DNA of 64,000 nt, taken from NCBI GenBank assembly GCA_963730165.1, contig CAVSQS010000003.1, positions 186,001 to 250,000 of the forward strand. Direction: 5' to 3'. This stretch comes from DASSQJ01 sp963730165. GTDB lineage: Bacteria; Actinomycetota; Actinomycetes; Actinomycetales; Dermatophilaceae. The notes beneath the pieces were generated by a model, which made no database searches, was not told where the DNA came from, and worked only from the letters and a program-made list of their open reading frames with translations. Positions 17,560 to 26,696 of the stretch are shown one piece after another. Numbering within the stretch: the first letter of the stretch is position 1; each line of letters begins with the position of its first letter. The position numbers were made by a program, and so were the translations under genes.

Positions 17560-17563
17560 CGAG

Positions 17564-20500
17564 ATGACCTACCCGAAGGTGTCCACGACCGGTGAGCACG
17601 CCGGCGCGGCGTTCGGTGTCCCCGCGAGCCCGCGCTTCCCGCAGATCGAGGAGGCCGTTCTCGCGCACTGGGCGGCCGACGACACCTTCCGGGCCTCGAT
17701 CGAGGACCGGCCGGAGGGGGAGCACGGCGCGAACGAGTTCGTCTTCTACGACGGACCACCCTTCGCGAACGGGCTCCCGCACTACGGGCACCTGCTGACC
17801 GGCTACGTCAAGGACGTCGTCCCCCGCTACGAGACGATGCGCGGGCGCCGCGTCGACCGCCGCTTCGGGTGGGACACCCACGGTCTGCCGGCCGAGCTGG
17901 AGGCGATGAGCCAGCTCGGCATCAAGACCAAGGAGGAGATCCTCGAGCTGGGGATCGAGACCTTCAACGCCAAGTGCCGTGACTCGGTGATGAAGTACAC
18001 CGACGAGTGGCGCGACTACGTGACCCGTCAGGCTCGCTGGGTCGACTTCGACAACGACTACAAGACCCTCAACAGCACGTTCATGGAGTCGGTCCTCTGG
18101 GCGTTCAAGACCCTCCACGACAAGGGCCTGGTCTACGAGGGCTTCCGCTGCCTGCCGTACTGCTGGAACGACCAGACCCCGCTCTCCAACCACGAGCTGC
18201 GCATGGACGAGGAGGTCTACCGCAACCGCCAGGACCCGGCCGTCACGGTCGGCTACCGGCTGAAGTCGGGTGAGCTCGCGCTGGTCTGGACGACGACCCC
18301 GTGGACCCTGCCGAGCAACCTCGCGATGGCGGTGCGTGAGGACATCGACTACGTCGTCGTCGAGTCGGACGGCCCCACCGGCAGCACCGAGCGCTACGTC
18401 GTGGCCGAGGCGCGGCTGGCGGCCTACGCCCGCGAGCTCGGTGCGGACGCGGCGGACCACGTCGTCGCCCGGATGAAGGGATCCGAGCTCGTCGGGCGCC
18501 GCTACACCCCGCCGTTCTCGTACTACGTCGGGCACCCGAACTCGCACGTCGTGCTGTCCGCCGACTACGTGACGACCGAGGACGGCACGGGCATCGTCCA
18601 CATCGCCCCCGCCTTCGGTGAGGAGGACAAGCAGCTCACCGACCGGTACGACATCCGCCCGGTCGTCCCGGTGGGGGCCGACGGCCGCTTCACCTTCCCC
18701 GTCGCCGACTACGAGGGCCTGCACGTCTTCGAGGCCAACCCCCTGGTCATCGACCACCTCAAGGCGGCGACGCGCGGCGAGGGCGACAAGGGGTCGGTCT
18801 CGGAGGGCACCGTGCTGGTGCGCCGCGAGACCTACGACCACAGCTACCCGCACTGCTGGCGGTGCCGGGAGCCGCTCATCTACATGGCCGTGTCGTCGTG
18901 GTTCGTCGAGGTGACCCGGTTCAAGGACCGGATGGTCGAGCTGAACCAGCAGATCACCTGGGTGCCCGAGCACGTCAAGGACGGCCAGTTCGGGAAGTGG
19001 CTCGAGAACGCGCGCGACTGGTCGATCTCGCGGAACCGCTTCTGGGGCAGCCCGATCCCGGTGTGGAAGTCCGACGACCCCGAGTACCCGCGGATCGATG
19101 TCTACGGCTCGTTCGAGGAGATCGAGAGGGACTTCGGGCGCCTCCCGCGCAACGAGAAGGGGGAGCCCGACCTCCACCGGCCGTTCGTCGACCACCTCAC
19201 CCGGCCCAACCCGGACGACCCGACGGGCAACTCGACGATGCGCCGGGTCGAGGACGTCCTCGACGTCTGGTTCGACTCCGGCTCGATGAGCTTCGCCCAG
19301 GTGCACTACCCGTTCGAGAACCACGACTGGTTCGAGCACCACTTCCCGGGTGACTTCATCGTCGAGTACATCGGCCAGACGCGGGGCTGGTTCTACACCC
19401 TGCACATCCTCGCGACCGCGCTCTTCGACCGGCCGGCGTTCAGCTCGTGCGTGAGCCACGGCATCGTCCTCGGCAACGACGGGCAGAAGATGTCGAAGTC
19501 GCTGCGCAACTACCCCGACGTCACGGAGGTCTTCGACCGTGACGGTGCCGACGCGATGCGTTGGTTCCTCATGTCGAGCCCGATCCTGCGAGGCGGCAAC
19601 CTCGTCGTCACCGAGGAGGGCATCCGCGAAGGGGTCCGGCAGGTCATCATCCCGCTGTGGAACAGCTGGTACTTCTTCAGCCTGTACGCCAACGCCGCGA
19701 ACGGAGGTGCCGGCCACGACGCCACGTGGTCGACGGCGTCCACCGACCCGCTCGACCGCTACCTGCTCGCCAAGCTGCGCGACCTCGTCGTCACGGTCAC
19801 CGAGCAGATGGACGCCTACGACATCCCCGGGGCCGGCGAGTCCGTCCGCGGGTTCGTCGACGTGCTCACCAACTGGTACATCCGGCGTTCGCGGGAGCGG
19901 TTCTGGGACACCGGTTCCGACGGTGGAGTGGCGTCGGGGGCCGCATTCGACACCCTGTACACCGCGCTCGAGGTGCTGACCCGTGTCTGCGCCCCGCTCC
20001 TCCCGCTCGTCACCGAGGAGATCTGGCGCGGCCTGACCGGCGGCCGCTCGGTGCACCTCGCCGACTGGCCCTCGCCCGAGGACCTGCCCGCCGACGACGG
20101 GCTCGTCGCCGCGATGGACCAGGTCCGCGCGGTGTGCTCCGCCGGGTCGTCGCTGCGCAAGGGGGAGGGGCTGCGCGTGCGGCTCCCGCTCACCGAGCTC
20201 ACCGTCGTCACCGCCGACCCCGAGGGGCTGCGGCCGTTCGCGTCCATCGTCGCGGACGAGCTGAACGTCAAGCAGGTGACCGTGCTCGACGTCGCGCAGG
20301 CCCACCAGTCCGACTTCGGCATCACCCAGCGGCTCAGCGTCAACGCCCGGGCCGCCGGACCCCGTCTCGGTCGTGAGGTGCAGACAGCGATCCGGGGGTC
20401 GAAGACCGGTGACTGGGCGGTGGCCGAGGACGGGAGCGTGATCTCCGGGGGCCACCCGCTGCTCGAGGGCGAGTACACGCTGGAGACGGTGGTCGACGAG

Positions 20501-20845
20501 GTCGACGGTGGGTCCCACGCCACCGCGATGCTGACCGGCGGTGGGTTCGTCGTGCTCGACACGGCCACCACCCCCGAGCTCGAGCGCGAGGGCCTGGCCC
20601 GGGACCTCGTGCGGGCGGTCCAGCAGGCCCGCAAGGACGCGGGTCTCGAGGTGTCGGACCGGATCGTCCTCGAGGTGGGCGGCGACCCGGACGTGCTCGA
20701 CGCCCTCGGAGCCCACCGGGGTCTCGTGGCCGGTGAGACGCTCGCCACCGAGGTCGTCGAGCTCGACGGCGGCCCGGACGAGGTCGTGGCGACCGTGTCG
20801 GTCGGCGCGGGACACACGGCCCGGGTGCGCGTCACCCGCGCCTGA
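17564..20845 (+). CDS. ileS: isoleucine--tRNA ligase
   Basis: 1093 residues from ATG 17564 behind AGGAG. Class I synthetase charging tRNA-Ile. The HIGH motif appears as H-Y-G-H near residue 72, the CP1 editing domain spans about 190-400, G-Q-K-M-S-K-S-L-R-N-Y-P-D is near 641, and the anticodon and C-terminal domains fill the rest. The length and the P-H-Y-G-H-L-L-T-G-Y form indicate the longer, eukaryotic-like IleRS class (IleS2 type, known for lower mupirocin sensitivity); that classification is by resemblance. A T-box leader controls it. The frame is open for about 1 kb upstream, but the T-box and ribosome site fix the start. Confidence 0.97.
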   Translation: MTYPKVSTTGEHAGAAFGVPASPRFPQIEEAVLAHWAADDTFRASIEDRPEGEHGANEFVFYDGPPFANGLPHYGHLLTGYVKDVVPRYETMRGRRVDRRFGWDTHGLPAELEAMSQLGIKTKEEILELGIETFNAKCRDSVMKYTDEWRDYVTRQARWVDFDNDYKTLNSTFMESVLWAFKTLHDKGLVYEGFRCLPYCWNDQTPLSNHELRMDEEVYRNRQDPAVTVGYRLKSGELALVWTTTPWTLPSNLAMAVREDIDYVVVESDGPTGSTERYVVAEARLAAYARELGADAADHVVARMKGSELVGRRYTPPFSYYVGHPNSHVVLSADYVTTEDGTGIVHIAPAFGEEDKQLTDRYDIRPVVPVGADGRFTFPVADYEGLHVFEANPLVIDHLKAATRGEGDKGSVSEGTVLVRRETYDHSYPHCWRCREPLIYMAVSSWFVEVTRFKDRMVELNQQITWVPEHVKDGQFGKWLENARDWSISRNRFWGSPIPVWKSDDPEYPRIDVYGSFEEIERDFGRLPRNEKGEPDLHRPFVDHLTRPNPDDPTGNSTMRRVEDVLDVWFDSGSMSFAQVHYPFENHDWFEHHFPGDFIVEYIGQTRGWFYTLHILATALFDRPAFSSCVSHGIVLGNDGQKMSKSLRNYPDVTEVFDRDGADAMRWFLMSSPILRGGNLVVTEEGIREGVRQVIIPLWNSWYFFSLYANAANGGAGHDATWSTASTDPLDRYLLAKLRDLVVTVTEQMDAYDIPGAGESVRGFVDVLTNWYIRRSRERFWDTGSDGGVASGAAFDTLYTALEVLTRVCAPLLPLVTEEIWRGLTGGRSVHLADWPSPEDLPADDGLVAAMDQVRAVCSAGSSLRKGEGLRVRLPLTELTVVTADPEGLRPFASIVADELNVKQVTVLDVAQAHQSDFGITQRLSVNARAAGPRLGREVQTAIRGSKTGDWAVAEDGSVISGGHPLLEGEYTLETVVDEVDGGSHATAMLTGGGFVVLDTATTPELEREGLARDLVRAVQQARKDAGLEVSDRIVLEVGGDPDVLDALGAHRGLVAGETLATEVVELDGGPDEVVATVSVGAGHTARVRVTRA

Positions 20846-20919
20846 GCGCCGGACGTGCGACCTGCGCGCCGCGGAGAATCCGGTGGCGACGGGGCAGGGC
20901 GACGCGAGACGGTGGACGC

Positions 20920-21903
20920 ATGGACGTCCACCGCGTCGACGCCGACGACCGTGAGACGGTCGCGGCCTGGGTGGAGGTCCACAACGCCGCCGAGGCCCTC
21001 GACGCCCCGTGGCAGCCGCCGCTGACCGTGCACCGCGCCGAGGGGGACTTCCGGTTCGGCTGGGACGGTGAGCCCGACACCCCCTTCCTCGGGTGCGTCG
21101 ACGGGGAGCCGGTGGCCGCCGGCTGGGCCTCGGCGAGCGACCACGACAACCTCGACGCCGCGTGGCTCGGGGTCCTGGTCCGGCCGGACCGTCGCCGCCG
21201 CGGGTTCGGCACGATGATGCTCGGCGTGATCGAGCGCCACGTCCGCGACCTCGGCCGGAGCGTGGTCGGAACCATCGGATGGGTCGGGTCCCCCGCCGAA
21301 TCCTTCGTGGCCGCCCACGGGTTCGAGGCCCGCGGCAGGGACGCGCGGCGCCGGCAGGTGCTCGCCGCCGTGGACTGGGCGCGCATCGAGGCCCTCCACG
21401 CCGAAGCCCTCCTGGGAGCGGGCGACTACGAGCTGGTCCGCCGGGTCGGACGGTCTCCGGCGACCGAGCTGCCGGCGCTGGCCGCGCTCACGGCGGCGAT
21501 CAACGATGCCCCCACCGACGACCTGGTCTGGGAGGACGAGGTGTACCCGCCGGAGCGGATCGCCTCCTACGAGCGCGTGCAGGAGGCCCGCGGGGACGTC
21601 CTGCACCGGGTCCTCGCACGGCACCGGAGGACCGGCGAGCTCGCCGGGCACACCGTGCTCGCCGTCGACGGCGAACGGCCCTGGCTCGGCGACCAGCACG
21701 ACACCGCGGTCGCTCCCGCCCACCGCGGACGCCGGCTCGGCCTGCTGCTCAAGACGGAGATGAACCTCTGGCTGCGCGAGGAGCGGCCCCTCCTGGTCCA
21801 CGTCGACACGTGGAACGCCGAGTCGAACCAGCACATGCTCGCGGTGAACGACGCCCTCGGTTACCGCGTCGTCGGTCGGCACGTGGTGTACCAGCGCACG
21901 TGA
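20920..21903 (+). CDS. tandem GNAT-domain acetyltransferase
   Basis: 327 residues from ATG 20920. Two GNAT folds in one chain. The first (about 1-150) has the acetyl-CoA loop L-V-R-P-D-R-R-R-R-G-F-G-T. The second (about 165-327) has V-A-P-A-H-R-G-R-R-L-G-L-L-L-K and ends with N-A-E-S-N-Q-H-M-L-A-V-N-D-A-L-G-Y, typical of N-acetyltransferases. Double-GNAT proteins are common in actinobacteria, some acetylating small amines or antibiotics; no substrate can be assigned. It lies 74 bases after ileS and 55 before folC on the same strand. Confidence 0.87.
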   Translation: MDVHRVDADDRETVAAWVEVHNAAEALDAPWQPPLTVHRAEGDFRFGWDGEPDTPFLGCVDGEPVAAGWASASDHDNLDAAWLGVLVRPDRRRRGFGTMMLGVIERHVRDLGRSVVGTIGWVGSPAESFVAAHGFEARGRDARRRQVLAAVDWARIEALHAEALLGAGDYELVRRVGRSPATELPALAALTAAINDAPTDDLVWEDEVYPPERIASYERVQEARGDVLHRVLARHRRTGELAGHTVLAVDGERPWLGDQHDTAVAPAHRGRRLGLLLKTEMNLWLREERPLLVHVDTWNAESNQHMLAVNDALGYRVVGRHVVYQRT

Positions 21904-21946
21904 GTACCGCGCCGTGCCCGCGGTCGGGGGATGCCCGGCCGGCGTG

Positions 21947-21952
21947 GACAAT
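21947..21952 (+). promoter_or_regulatory. -10 hexamer GACAAT, leaderless-type promoter of folC
   Basis: GACAAT is six bases before the GTG at 21959, supporting this start over upstream in-frame codons. Confidence 0.5.
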
Positions 21953-21958
21953 GGCCCG

Positions 21959-23350
21959 GTGAGCCCTGCACCCGACGCCAACCAGCGCGAGGCCGCCCGT
22001 CGGCTGGAGGTCCGCACGCGGATGCGGCAGGTCGAGGAGTCGATCCTCTCCCGCGCCCCCGAGCACGACCTCCAGCCCTCCCTCGACCGGATCCGGGCGG
22101 TGATGGAGCTGCTCGGTGACCCCCAGCGCTCCTTCCCGGTCATCCACGTCACCGGGACGAACGGCAAGACGAGCACGGCCCACATCATCGAGTCGGTGCT
22201 GCGGGAGCTGGGGCTGACCACGGGTCGGTTCACCAGCCCGCACCTGCACTCGATGCTCGAGCGGATCGCCGTCGGCGGACGCCCCATCGAGGCCGACCGC
22301 TTCCTCGCGGCGTACGACGAGGTCATCCCCTTCGTCGAGATGGTCGACGCGCAGTCGATCACCGCTGGCGGGCCGGCGATGACGTACTTCGAGGTGCTCG
22401 TCGCCGTCGCGTACGCAGCATTCGCCGACGTGCCGGTCGACGTGGCCGTCGTCGAGGTGGGGATGGGCGGTGCCTGGGACGCGACGAACGTCGTCGACGC
22501 GGCGGTCTCGGTCATCACGCCGATCGACGTCGACCACCAGCGGTTCCTCGGCTCCTCGCCGGAGGAGATCGCCGAGGAGAAGGCCGGCATCATCAAGCCC
22601 GACGCCATCGCCGTGAGCGGCGTCCAGCCCGATCGTGACGCCGCCGAGGTGCTCCTCGAGCGCGCGGAGCAGGTGGGCGCTCGGATCGTGTTCGAGGCCA
22701 ACGACTTCGGTGTCACGGCTCGTGACGTGGCGGTCGGGGGCCAACAGCTGTCGCTGCGCGGTCTCGCCGGTGACTATCCCGACCTGTTCCTCCCGCTGCA
22801 CGGTGGCCACCAGGCGCAGAACGCGGCCGTCGCCGTGGCTGCCGTCGAGGCGTTCCTCGGCGGCGGAGAGCGGGCGCTCGACCTCGACGTGCTGCGCGCC
22901 GGCCTCGCGGCCGCCGAGTCGCCCGGTCGTCTCGAGGTGGTGCGCCGCAGCCCGACGGTGGTCGTCGACGCCGCCCACAACCCCGCCGGCGCGCGAGCCC
23001 TGCGCGAGGCGCTCTCGGACGCGTTCGCCTTCGTCAAGCTCGTCGGCGTCGTCGCGGTGATGCGGGACAAGGAGGCTGCCGAGATGATGGAGGCCCTCGA
23101 GCCGGCACTCGACGAAGTCGTCGTGACGCGCAACAGCTCGCCGCGCTCGATGTCGCCGCGCGAGCTGGGCGGGATCGCCGCCGACGTCTTCGGCGAGCAC
23201 CGGGTCACGGTGGTCGAGGACCTCCCGGAGGCCCTCGACCGCGCCGCGGGGCTCGCGGACGAGGCGGGGGTGGGATCGGGAGTGCTCGTGACCGGGTCGG
23301 TCGTCACCGCGGCCGACGTGCGGATGCTCCTCGGGGTCACCGACACCTGA
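21959..23350 (+). CDS. folC: bifunctional folylpolyglutamate synthase / dihydrofolate synthase
   Basis: 463 residues. Adds glutamate to dihydropteroate and folates in the cytoplasm. The Mur-ligase-type P-loop is H-V-T-G-T-N-G-K-T-S-T near residue 64, followed by T-S-P-H-L; the central V-V-E-V-G-M-G-G-A-W-D-A-T-N is the Mg/ATP region, and D-A-A-H-N-P-A-G-A marks the C-terminal domain. Length is normal. In many actinobacteria folC follows valS and precedes DUF4233 and ndk. Here ileS and a GNAT precede it and a two-component system intervenes before DUF4233. Confidence 0.96.
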   Translation: MSPAPDANQREAARRLEVRTRMRQVEESILSRAPEHDLQPSLDRIRAVMELLGDPQRSFPVIHVTGTNGKTSTAHIIESVLRELGLTTGRFTSPHLHSMLERIAVGGRPIEADRFLAAYDEVIPFVEMVDAQSITAGGPAMTYFEVLVAVAYAAFADVPVDVAVVEVGMGGAWDATNVVDAAVSVITPIDVDHQRFLGSSPEEIAEEKAGIIKPDAIAVSGVQPDRDAAEVLLERAEQVGARIVFEANDFGVTARDVAVGGQQLSLRGLAGDYPDLFLPLHGGHQAQNAAVAVAAVEAFLGGGERALDLDVLRAGLAAAESPGRLEVVRRSPTVVVDAAHNPAGARALREALSDAFAFVKLVGVVAVMRDKEAAEMMEALEPALDEVVVTRNSSPRSMSPRELGGIAADVFGEHRVTVVEDLPEALDRAAGLADEAGVGSGVLVTGSVVTAADVRMLLGVTDT

Positions 23351-23365
23351 GCCCGGGTGGGCGCG

Positions 23366-23974
23366 TCAGAGCCAGCCGGCCTCGAGGGCGATCCGCACCG
23401 CGTCGGCGCGGTTGCGGGCGGTGGTCTTGCCGATGACCGAGCTGAGGTGGTTGCGCACCGTGCCCTCCGAGAGGCCCAGCGTCGCCGCGAGCTGCGCGAC
23501 GGTGGCCCCGGTGGCCGCCGCCCGGAGCACCTCGGTCTCGCGCACGGTCAGCGGCGAGTCACCGAGCACTGCCGAGTCGGCCGCGAGTGCCGGGTCGACG
23601 ACGCGCAGCCCGGCGTGGACCCGCCGCACCGCGTCGGCGAGCGCGTGCGCGGGGGTGTCCTTGACGACGAAGCCGGACGCCCCGGCCCGCAAAGCACGGC
23701 GCAGGTACCCGGGCCGGCCGAAGGTCGTGACGACGAGGACACGCGCGGAGGGGTGTCGTTCGCGCAGCACGCGGGTGGCCTCGATGCCGTCGGTCCCGGG
23801 CATCTCGACGTCGACGAGCACGACGTCGGGCGCGGTGACGTCGACGACCCGCAGGAGCTGCTCGCCGTCCTCCGCCTGCCCCACGACCTCGAGGTCCGGC
23901 TCCAGGTCGAGGAGCGCGGCCAGGGCCCCGCGCACGAGGGCCTGGTCGTCGGCGAGGACGAGCCGGATGCTCAC
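23366..23974 (-). CDS. NarL/FixJ-family response regulator (DesR-like)
   Basis: 202 residues from GTG 23974, overlapping the kinase stop by four bases. The receiver has D-D-Q near residue 9, the phosphoacceptor in V-L-V-D-V-E-M-P-G and Lys in F-V-V-K-D-T-P. The HTH has L-T-V-R-E-T-E-V-L-R-A-A-A and S-E-G-T-V-R-N-H-L-S-S-V-I-G-K-T. The receiver with V-K-D-T-P-A and this HTH resembles the DesR group, though no lipid desaturase gene is nearby, so that does not assign a function. Confidence 0.92.
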   Translation of the reverse strand: MSIRLVLADDQALVRGALAALLDLEPDLEVVGQAEDGEQLLRVVDVTAPDVVLVDVEMPGTDGIEATRVLRERHPSARVLVVTTFGRPGYLRRALRAGASGFVVKDTPAHALADAVRRVHAGLRVVDPALAADSAVLGDSPLTVRETEVLRAAATGATVAQLAATLGLSEGTVRNHLSSVIGKTTARNRADAVRIALEAGWL

Positions 23975-25152
23975 GAGCCGTTCACCTCTCCAGGTGCTGC
24001 CGCGAGGACGAGCTCGAAGCCGCTCGGCTCGAGACGACGCGCGCTCAGGGTGGCCCCGGCGGCGTGGGCGCGCTCGGCCAGCCCTTGCAGCCCGTGCCCG
24101 GCGGGTCGCGCGCCGGGCGCGGGGGCGGCCACCCGACCGTCGTCCCGGAGCCGCAGGCCGTCCTCGTCGATGGTCACCGAGCAGACCCGGGCCCCGCTGT
24201 GCCGGATGACGTTGGTGACCCCTTCGCGGACCGCCCACGCGTACAGCTCGCGCAGCCCGGGGTCGACGGTGTCGACCCGCCGCGGGAGCCGCGCCTCGAT
24301 CCCGGCGGCGGTCAGGGCCTCCCGGGCCCGGGCGAGCTCGCCGGAGAGCGAGATCTCCCGGAAGCCCTCGACGGCACCGCGGACGTCGGCCAGCGCCTCC
24401 CGGGCCAGAGCCTCGACCTGCTCGACCTCGGCCCGGGCCCGTTCCGGGTCGATCTCCAGCAGGCGCGCCGCGAGCTCCGCCTTGACCGTGATGACCGTGA
24501 GCGAGTGGCCGAGGATGTCGTGCACGTCGCGGGCCACCCGGTTGCGCTCCTCCTCGACGGCGAGCCTGGCGTTCTCGCGGCGCGCCGCGGCGAGGTCGCT
24601 GGAGCGGCGGGTGGCGAGCATCAGCCCGGTCACGGCGAGGACGGCAAGGCCCAGGGCGATGCCGAGGCTGTCGTCGCGCTGCCACGTCTCCAGCCGCCGG
24701 GCGAGGACCTCGTAGAGGCCGATGAGACCGGCCGCGATGCCGTAGGGCAGTGCGCCGCGGAAGGTCCACAGCCCCGACATCGCGAGGAAGACCCAGGTGA
24801 CCGCCCCGGACTGGCCGAGCAGGACGGTGGCCAGGACGGTGAGGGCGACGAGGCCGGCGTAGCGCAGCAGGACCGGCCACGGCGCGCGCGGGCCGTCGTA
24901 GCCCTCGATCCACGCCAGGCGCAGCGGACGGCTCGCGACGAGGTGCCACACGTAGAGCGCAGTGAAGACGATGACGGCGGCGAGCCCCAGGGCCCCGTGC
25001 ACCGTGTCCCGCGCCTGCCACCCGGCGAGCCAGGCGCGGGCGAGGTAGACGAGGGAGAGCAGGTTGAGCAGCCGCTCGAGCACGAAGACGTCGGAGGGAC
25101 GCGCGACCAGGTCGTGGTCCTCGGCGGCGGTGCGCCGCATCCAGCTCGGCAC
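23971..25152 (-). CDS. sensor histidine kinase (DesK-like architecture)
   Basis: About 393 residues from GTG 25152; an alternative GTG at 25212 adds 20 residues. Roughly five membrane segments fill residues 20-185. The HisKA_3 region has E-E-R-N-R-V-A-R-D-V-H-D-I-L-G-H-S-L with the phosphoacceptor His, then a HATPase_c with V-T-N-V-I-R-H-S-G and L-R-D-D-G-R. The GTG at 25152 is seven bases after GACGCT, a weak leaderless-type -10. It pairs with the overlapping response regulator. The signal is unknown; the all-membrane sensor suggests a membrane-state cue. Confidence 0.88.
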   Translation of the reverse strand: MPSWMRRTAAEDHDLVARPSDVFVLERLLNLLSLVYLARAWLAGWQARDTVHGALGLAAVIVFTALYVWHLVASRPLRLAWIEGYDGPRAPWPVLLRYAGLVALTVLATVLLGQSGAVTWVFLAMSGLWTFRGALPYGIAAGLIGLYEVLARRLETWQRDDSLGIALGLAVLAVTGLMLATRRSSDLAAARRENARLAVEEERNRVARDVHDILGHSLTVITVKAELAARLLEIDPERARAEVEQVEALAREALADVRGAVEGFREISLSGELARAREALTAAGIEARLPRRVDTVDPGLRELYAWAVREGVTNVIRHSGARVCSVTIDEDGLRLRDDGRVAAPAPGARPAGHGLQGLAERAHAAGATLSARRLEPSGFELVLAAAPGEVNGS

Positions 25153-25355
25153 GGACGACAGCGTCTCAGACCAACCCGGCTCGTGGTCCCGGAGGGACCG
25201 GAACGGCGGCACGGTGCACCTGCCAGATCCCCGGACGGCGGTGTCGGACCCTGACGTCGGTCGAGTGGGTCGCCGGCCGCGGCCCGGGCGGCGAGCCGCG
25301 GCGCTGCTCGCGTTCGGCACGGCGTCCGGGCCCACCGGCTGCATCTGGCCACGCT

Positions 25356-25361
25356 TAGGCT
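25356..25361 (+). promoter_or_regulatory. -10 hexamer TAGGCT, leaderless-type promoter
   Basis: TAGGCT is six bases before the ATG at 25368; no Shine-Dalgarno is present. Confidence 0.6.
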
Positions 25362-25367
25362 TGGGAC

Positions 25368-25646
25368 ATGAGCCCGCTGTTCAAGATCGTCCTCCTCCTC
25401 GCGGCCGCCGCCGTCGTGTGGTGGGTGGTCACGTCGTACCGGGCTGCGCAGGGGAGCACCGGCGTGCGCTTCACCCCCGTGGAGGACCTCTCTCCGGCGG
25501 TCCGCGACACCATCGACGCCGCGCTCTCCCGCGGTGAGCTGCTCCGCGCCATCGAGCACTACCGCGCGGCGACGGGGGCCGGGCTGAAGGAGGCGAAGGC
25601 GGCCGTCGAGACCCGCCGGTGGAAGACGACGGGGGAGCCCACGTGA
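25368..25646 (+). CDS. membrane-anchored L7/L12 C-terminal-domain-like protein
   Basis: 92 residues: one N-terminal membrane segment (about 5-24), a short linker and a C-terminal module, A-I-E-H-Y-R-A-A-T-G-A-G-L-K-E-A-K-A-A-V-E, that resembles the helical part of the ribosomal L7/L12 C-terminal domain. Such fusions occur in actinobacteria without known function. The gene is translationally coupled to DUF4233 (GTGA overlap). It is not a ribosomal L12: the dimerisation domain and hinge are absent. Confidence 0.85.
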   Translation: MSPLFKIVLLLAAAAVVWWVVTSYRAAQGSTGVRFTPVEDLSPAVRDTIDAALSRGELLRAIEHYRAATGAGLKEAKAAVETRRWKTTGEPT

Positions 25647-26056
25647 GCGCGTCGCTCGTCGTCGGGCGACAGGGGAGGTTCACCTACCGGCTGCTCGCGA
25701 TCGCTCTGCTCGGCCAGGCGGTCATCCTCTCGTTCTTCGCCCTCGTGGCCCGGGCGAACGCGATCGCCGACGGCCGTCCCGACGACGGTCGGAACCTCCT
25801 GTGGATCGGCATGGGCCTCGCCGTGCTCGCCCTCGTCGGTGCCGGCCTCATGCGCGGGCCCGTCGGCATCACCGTCGGCTGGCTCGTCCAGGTGCTCACC
25901 TGGGTCAGCGGCGTCGTCGTCCCGGTGATGCTCGGCGTCGCGGTGGTCTTCACCGCGCTGTGGGTGCTCCTGCTCGTCCAGGGCCGCAAGGTCGACCGGC
26001 TCGTCGAGGAGCGGGAGGCCGCGGCCGGGGCGGGGCAGCCGGCGGCCGCCGACTAG
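25643..26056 (+). CDS. DUF4233 membrane protein
   Basis: 137 residues from GTG at 25643, overlapping the previous stop by four bases. Three to four hydrophobic segments (about residues 15-40, 53-72, 76-110) with a charged tail. DUF4233 is an actinobacterial family nearly always found between folC and ndk, which fits here. Function unknown. Its TAG stop is embedded in the TAGGGT promoter hexamer of ndk. Confidence 0.88.
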   Translation: MSASLVVGRQGRFTYRLLAIALLGQAVILSFFALVARANAIADGRPDDGRNLLWIGMGLAVLALVGAGLMRGPVGITVGWLVQVLTWVSGVVVPVMLGVAVVFTALWVLLLVQGRKVDRLVEEREAAAGAGQPAAAD

Positions 26057-26059
26057 GGT
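26054..26059 (+). promoter_or_regulatory. -10 hexamer TAGGGT, leaderless-type promoter of ndk
   Basis: TAGGGT is six bases before the GTG at 26066 and its first three bases are the stop codon of DUF4233. Confidence 0.62.
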
Positions 26060-26065
26060 GGAGCG

Positions 26066-26488
26066 GTGACCACCGAACGCTCGCTCGTCCTCGTCAAGCC
26101 CGACGGCTTCGCCCGCGGCCTCACCGGTGAGGTGCTGCGGCGCATCGAGGCCAAGGGGTACCGGCTCGTCGCGCTGCGGGTGCTGACGGCCGACACCGAC
26201 ATGCTCCACCGGCACTACGCCGAGCACGAGGGCAAGCCGTTCTTCGAGCCGCTCGTGGACTTCATGTCGTCGGGTCCGGTGGCCGCGGTCGTCATCGAGG
26301 GGGAGCGCTGCATCGAGGGCTTCCGGGCGCTCGCCGGCGCCACCGACCCGACGGCGGCGGCGCCGGGCAGCATCCGCGGCGACCTCGGCCGCGACTGGGG
26401 CGAGAAGGTGCAGAAGAACATCGTCCACGGCTCGGACTCGCCGGAGTCCGCGGCACGCGAGATCGGCATCTGGTTCCCCGAGCTCTGA
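26066..26488 (+). CDS. ndk: nucleoside-diphosphate kinase
   Basis: 140 residues, the normal length. Transfers phosphate from NTPs to NDPs through a phosphohistidine. N-terminal R-S-L-V-L-V-K-P-D-G-F, the substrate loop with H-Y-A-E-H-E-G-K-P-F-F, A-T-D-P-T-A-A-A-P-G-S-I-R, and the catalytic His in N-I-V-H-G-S-D-S-P-E-S-A are all present. Cytoplasmic. Confidence 0.98.
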   Translation: MTTERSLVLVKPDGFARGLTGEVLRRIEAKGYRLVALRVLTADTDMLHRHYAEHEGKPFFEPLVDFMSSGPVAAVVIEGERCIEGFRALAGATDPTAAAPGSIRGDLGRDWGEKVQKNIVHGSDSPESAAREIGIWFPEL

Positions 26489-26696
26489 CCGCGACCCTGC
26501 CCCCCGCGGTGTGAGGCCGGCCACGCCGCAGTAGTGGTCGTGATCGCGGCACCTACGGCGTCGTGGGCCGCGGCGCCAGTGGGATGAGGTGGCCCCAGGG
26601 GTCCCGTCTGTCCCATCCGTCACATCGGTCACTACCGGGCTCGATGTGTCCCCGAGTCGTCGGCGTTGCCTCCCCGGCCCTCCGACGAGCCCGACC

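Noticed and set aside
16565..17563. Extending IleRS upstream in the same open frame
   Set aside because: The added sequence overlaps the surface-protein gene on the other strand and covers the T-box; the ribosome site and conserved N-terminus fix the start at 17564.
17069..20815. A long open frame of more than 1200 codons antisense to ileS
   Set aside because: High GC content depletes stop codons on the opposite strand; the translated sequence is low-complexity (Val, Gly, His, Arg, Asp) with no recognisable domain, and IleRS is fully conserved on the plus strand.
25368..25646. Ribosomal protein L7/L12 (rplL)
   Set aside because: Only a C-terminal-like module is present, preceded by a membrane segment; the dimerisation domain and the rplJ neighbour are missing.
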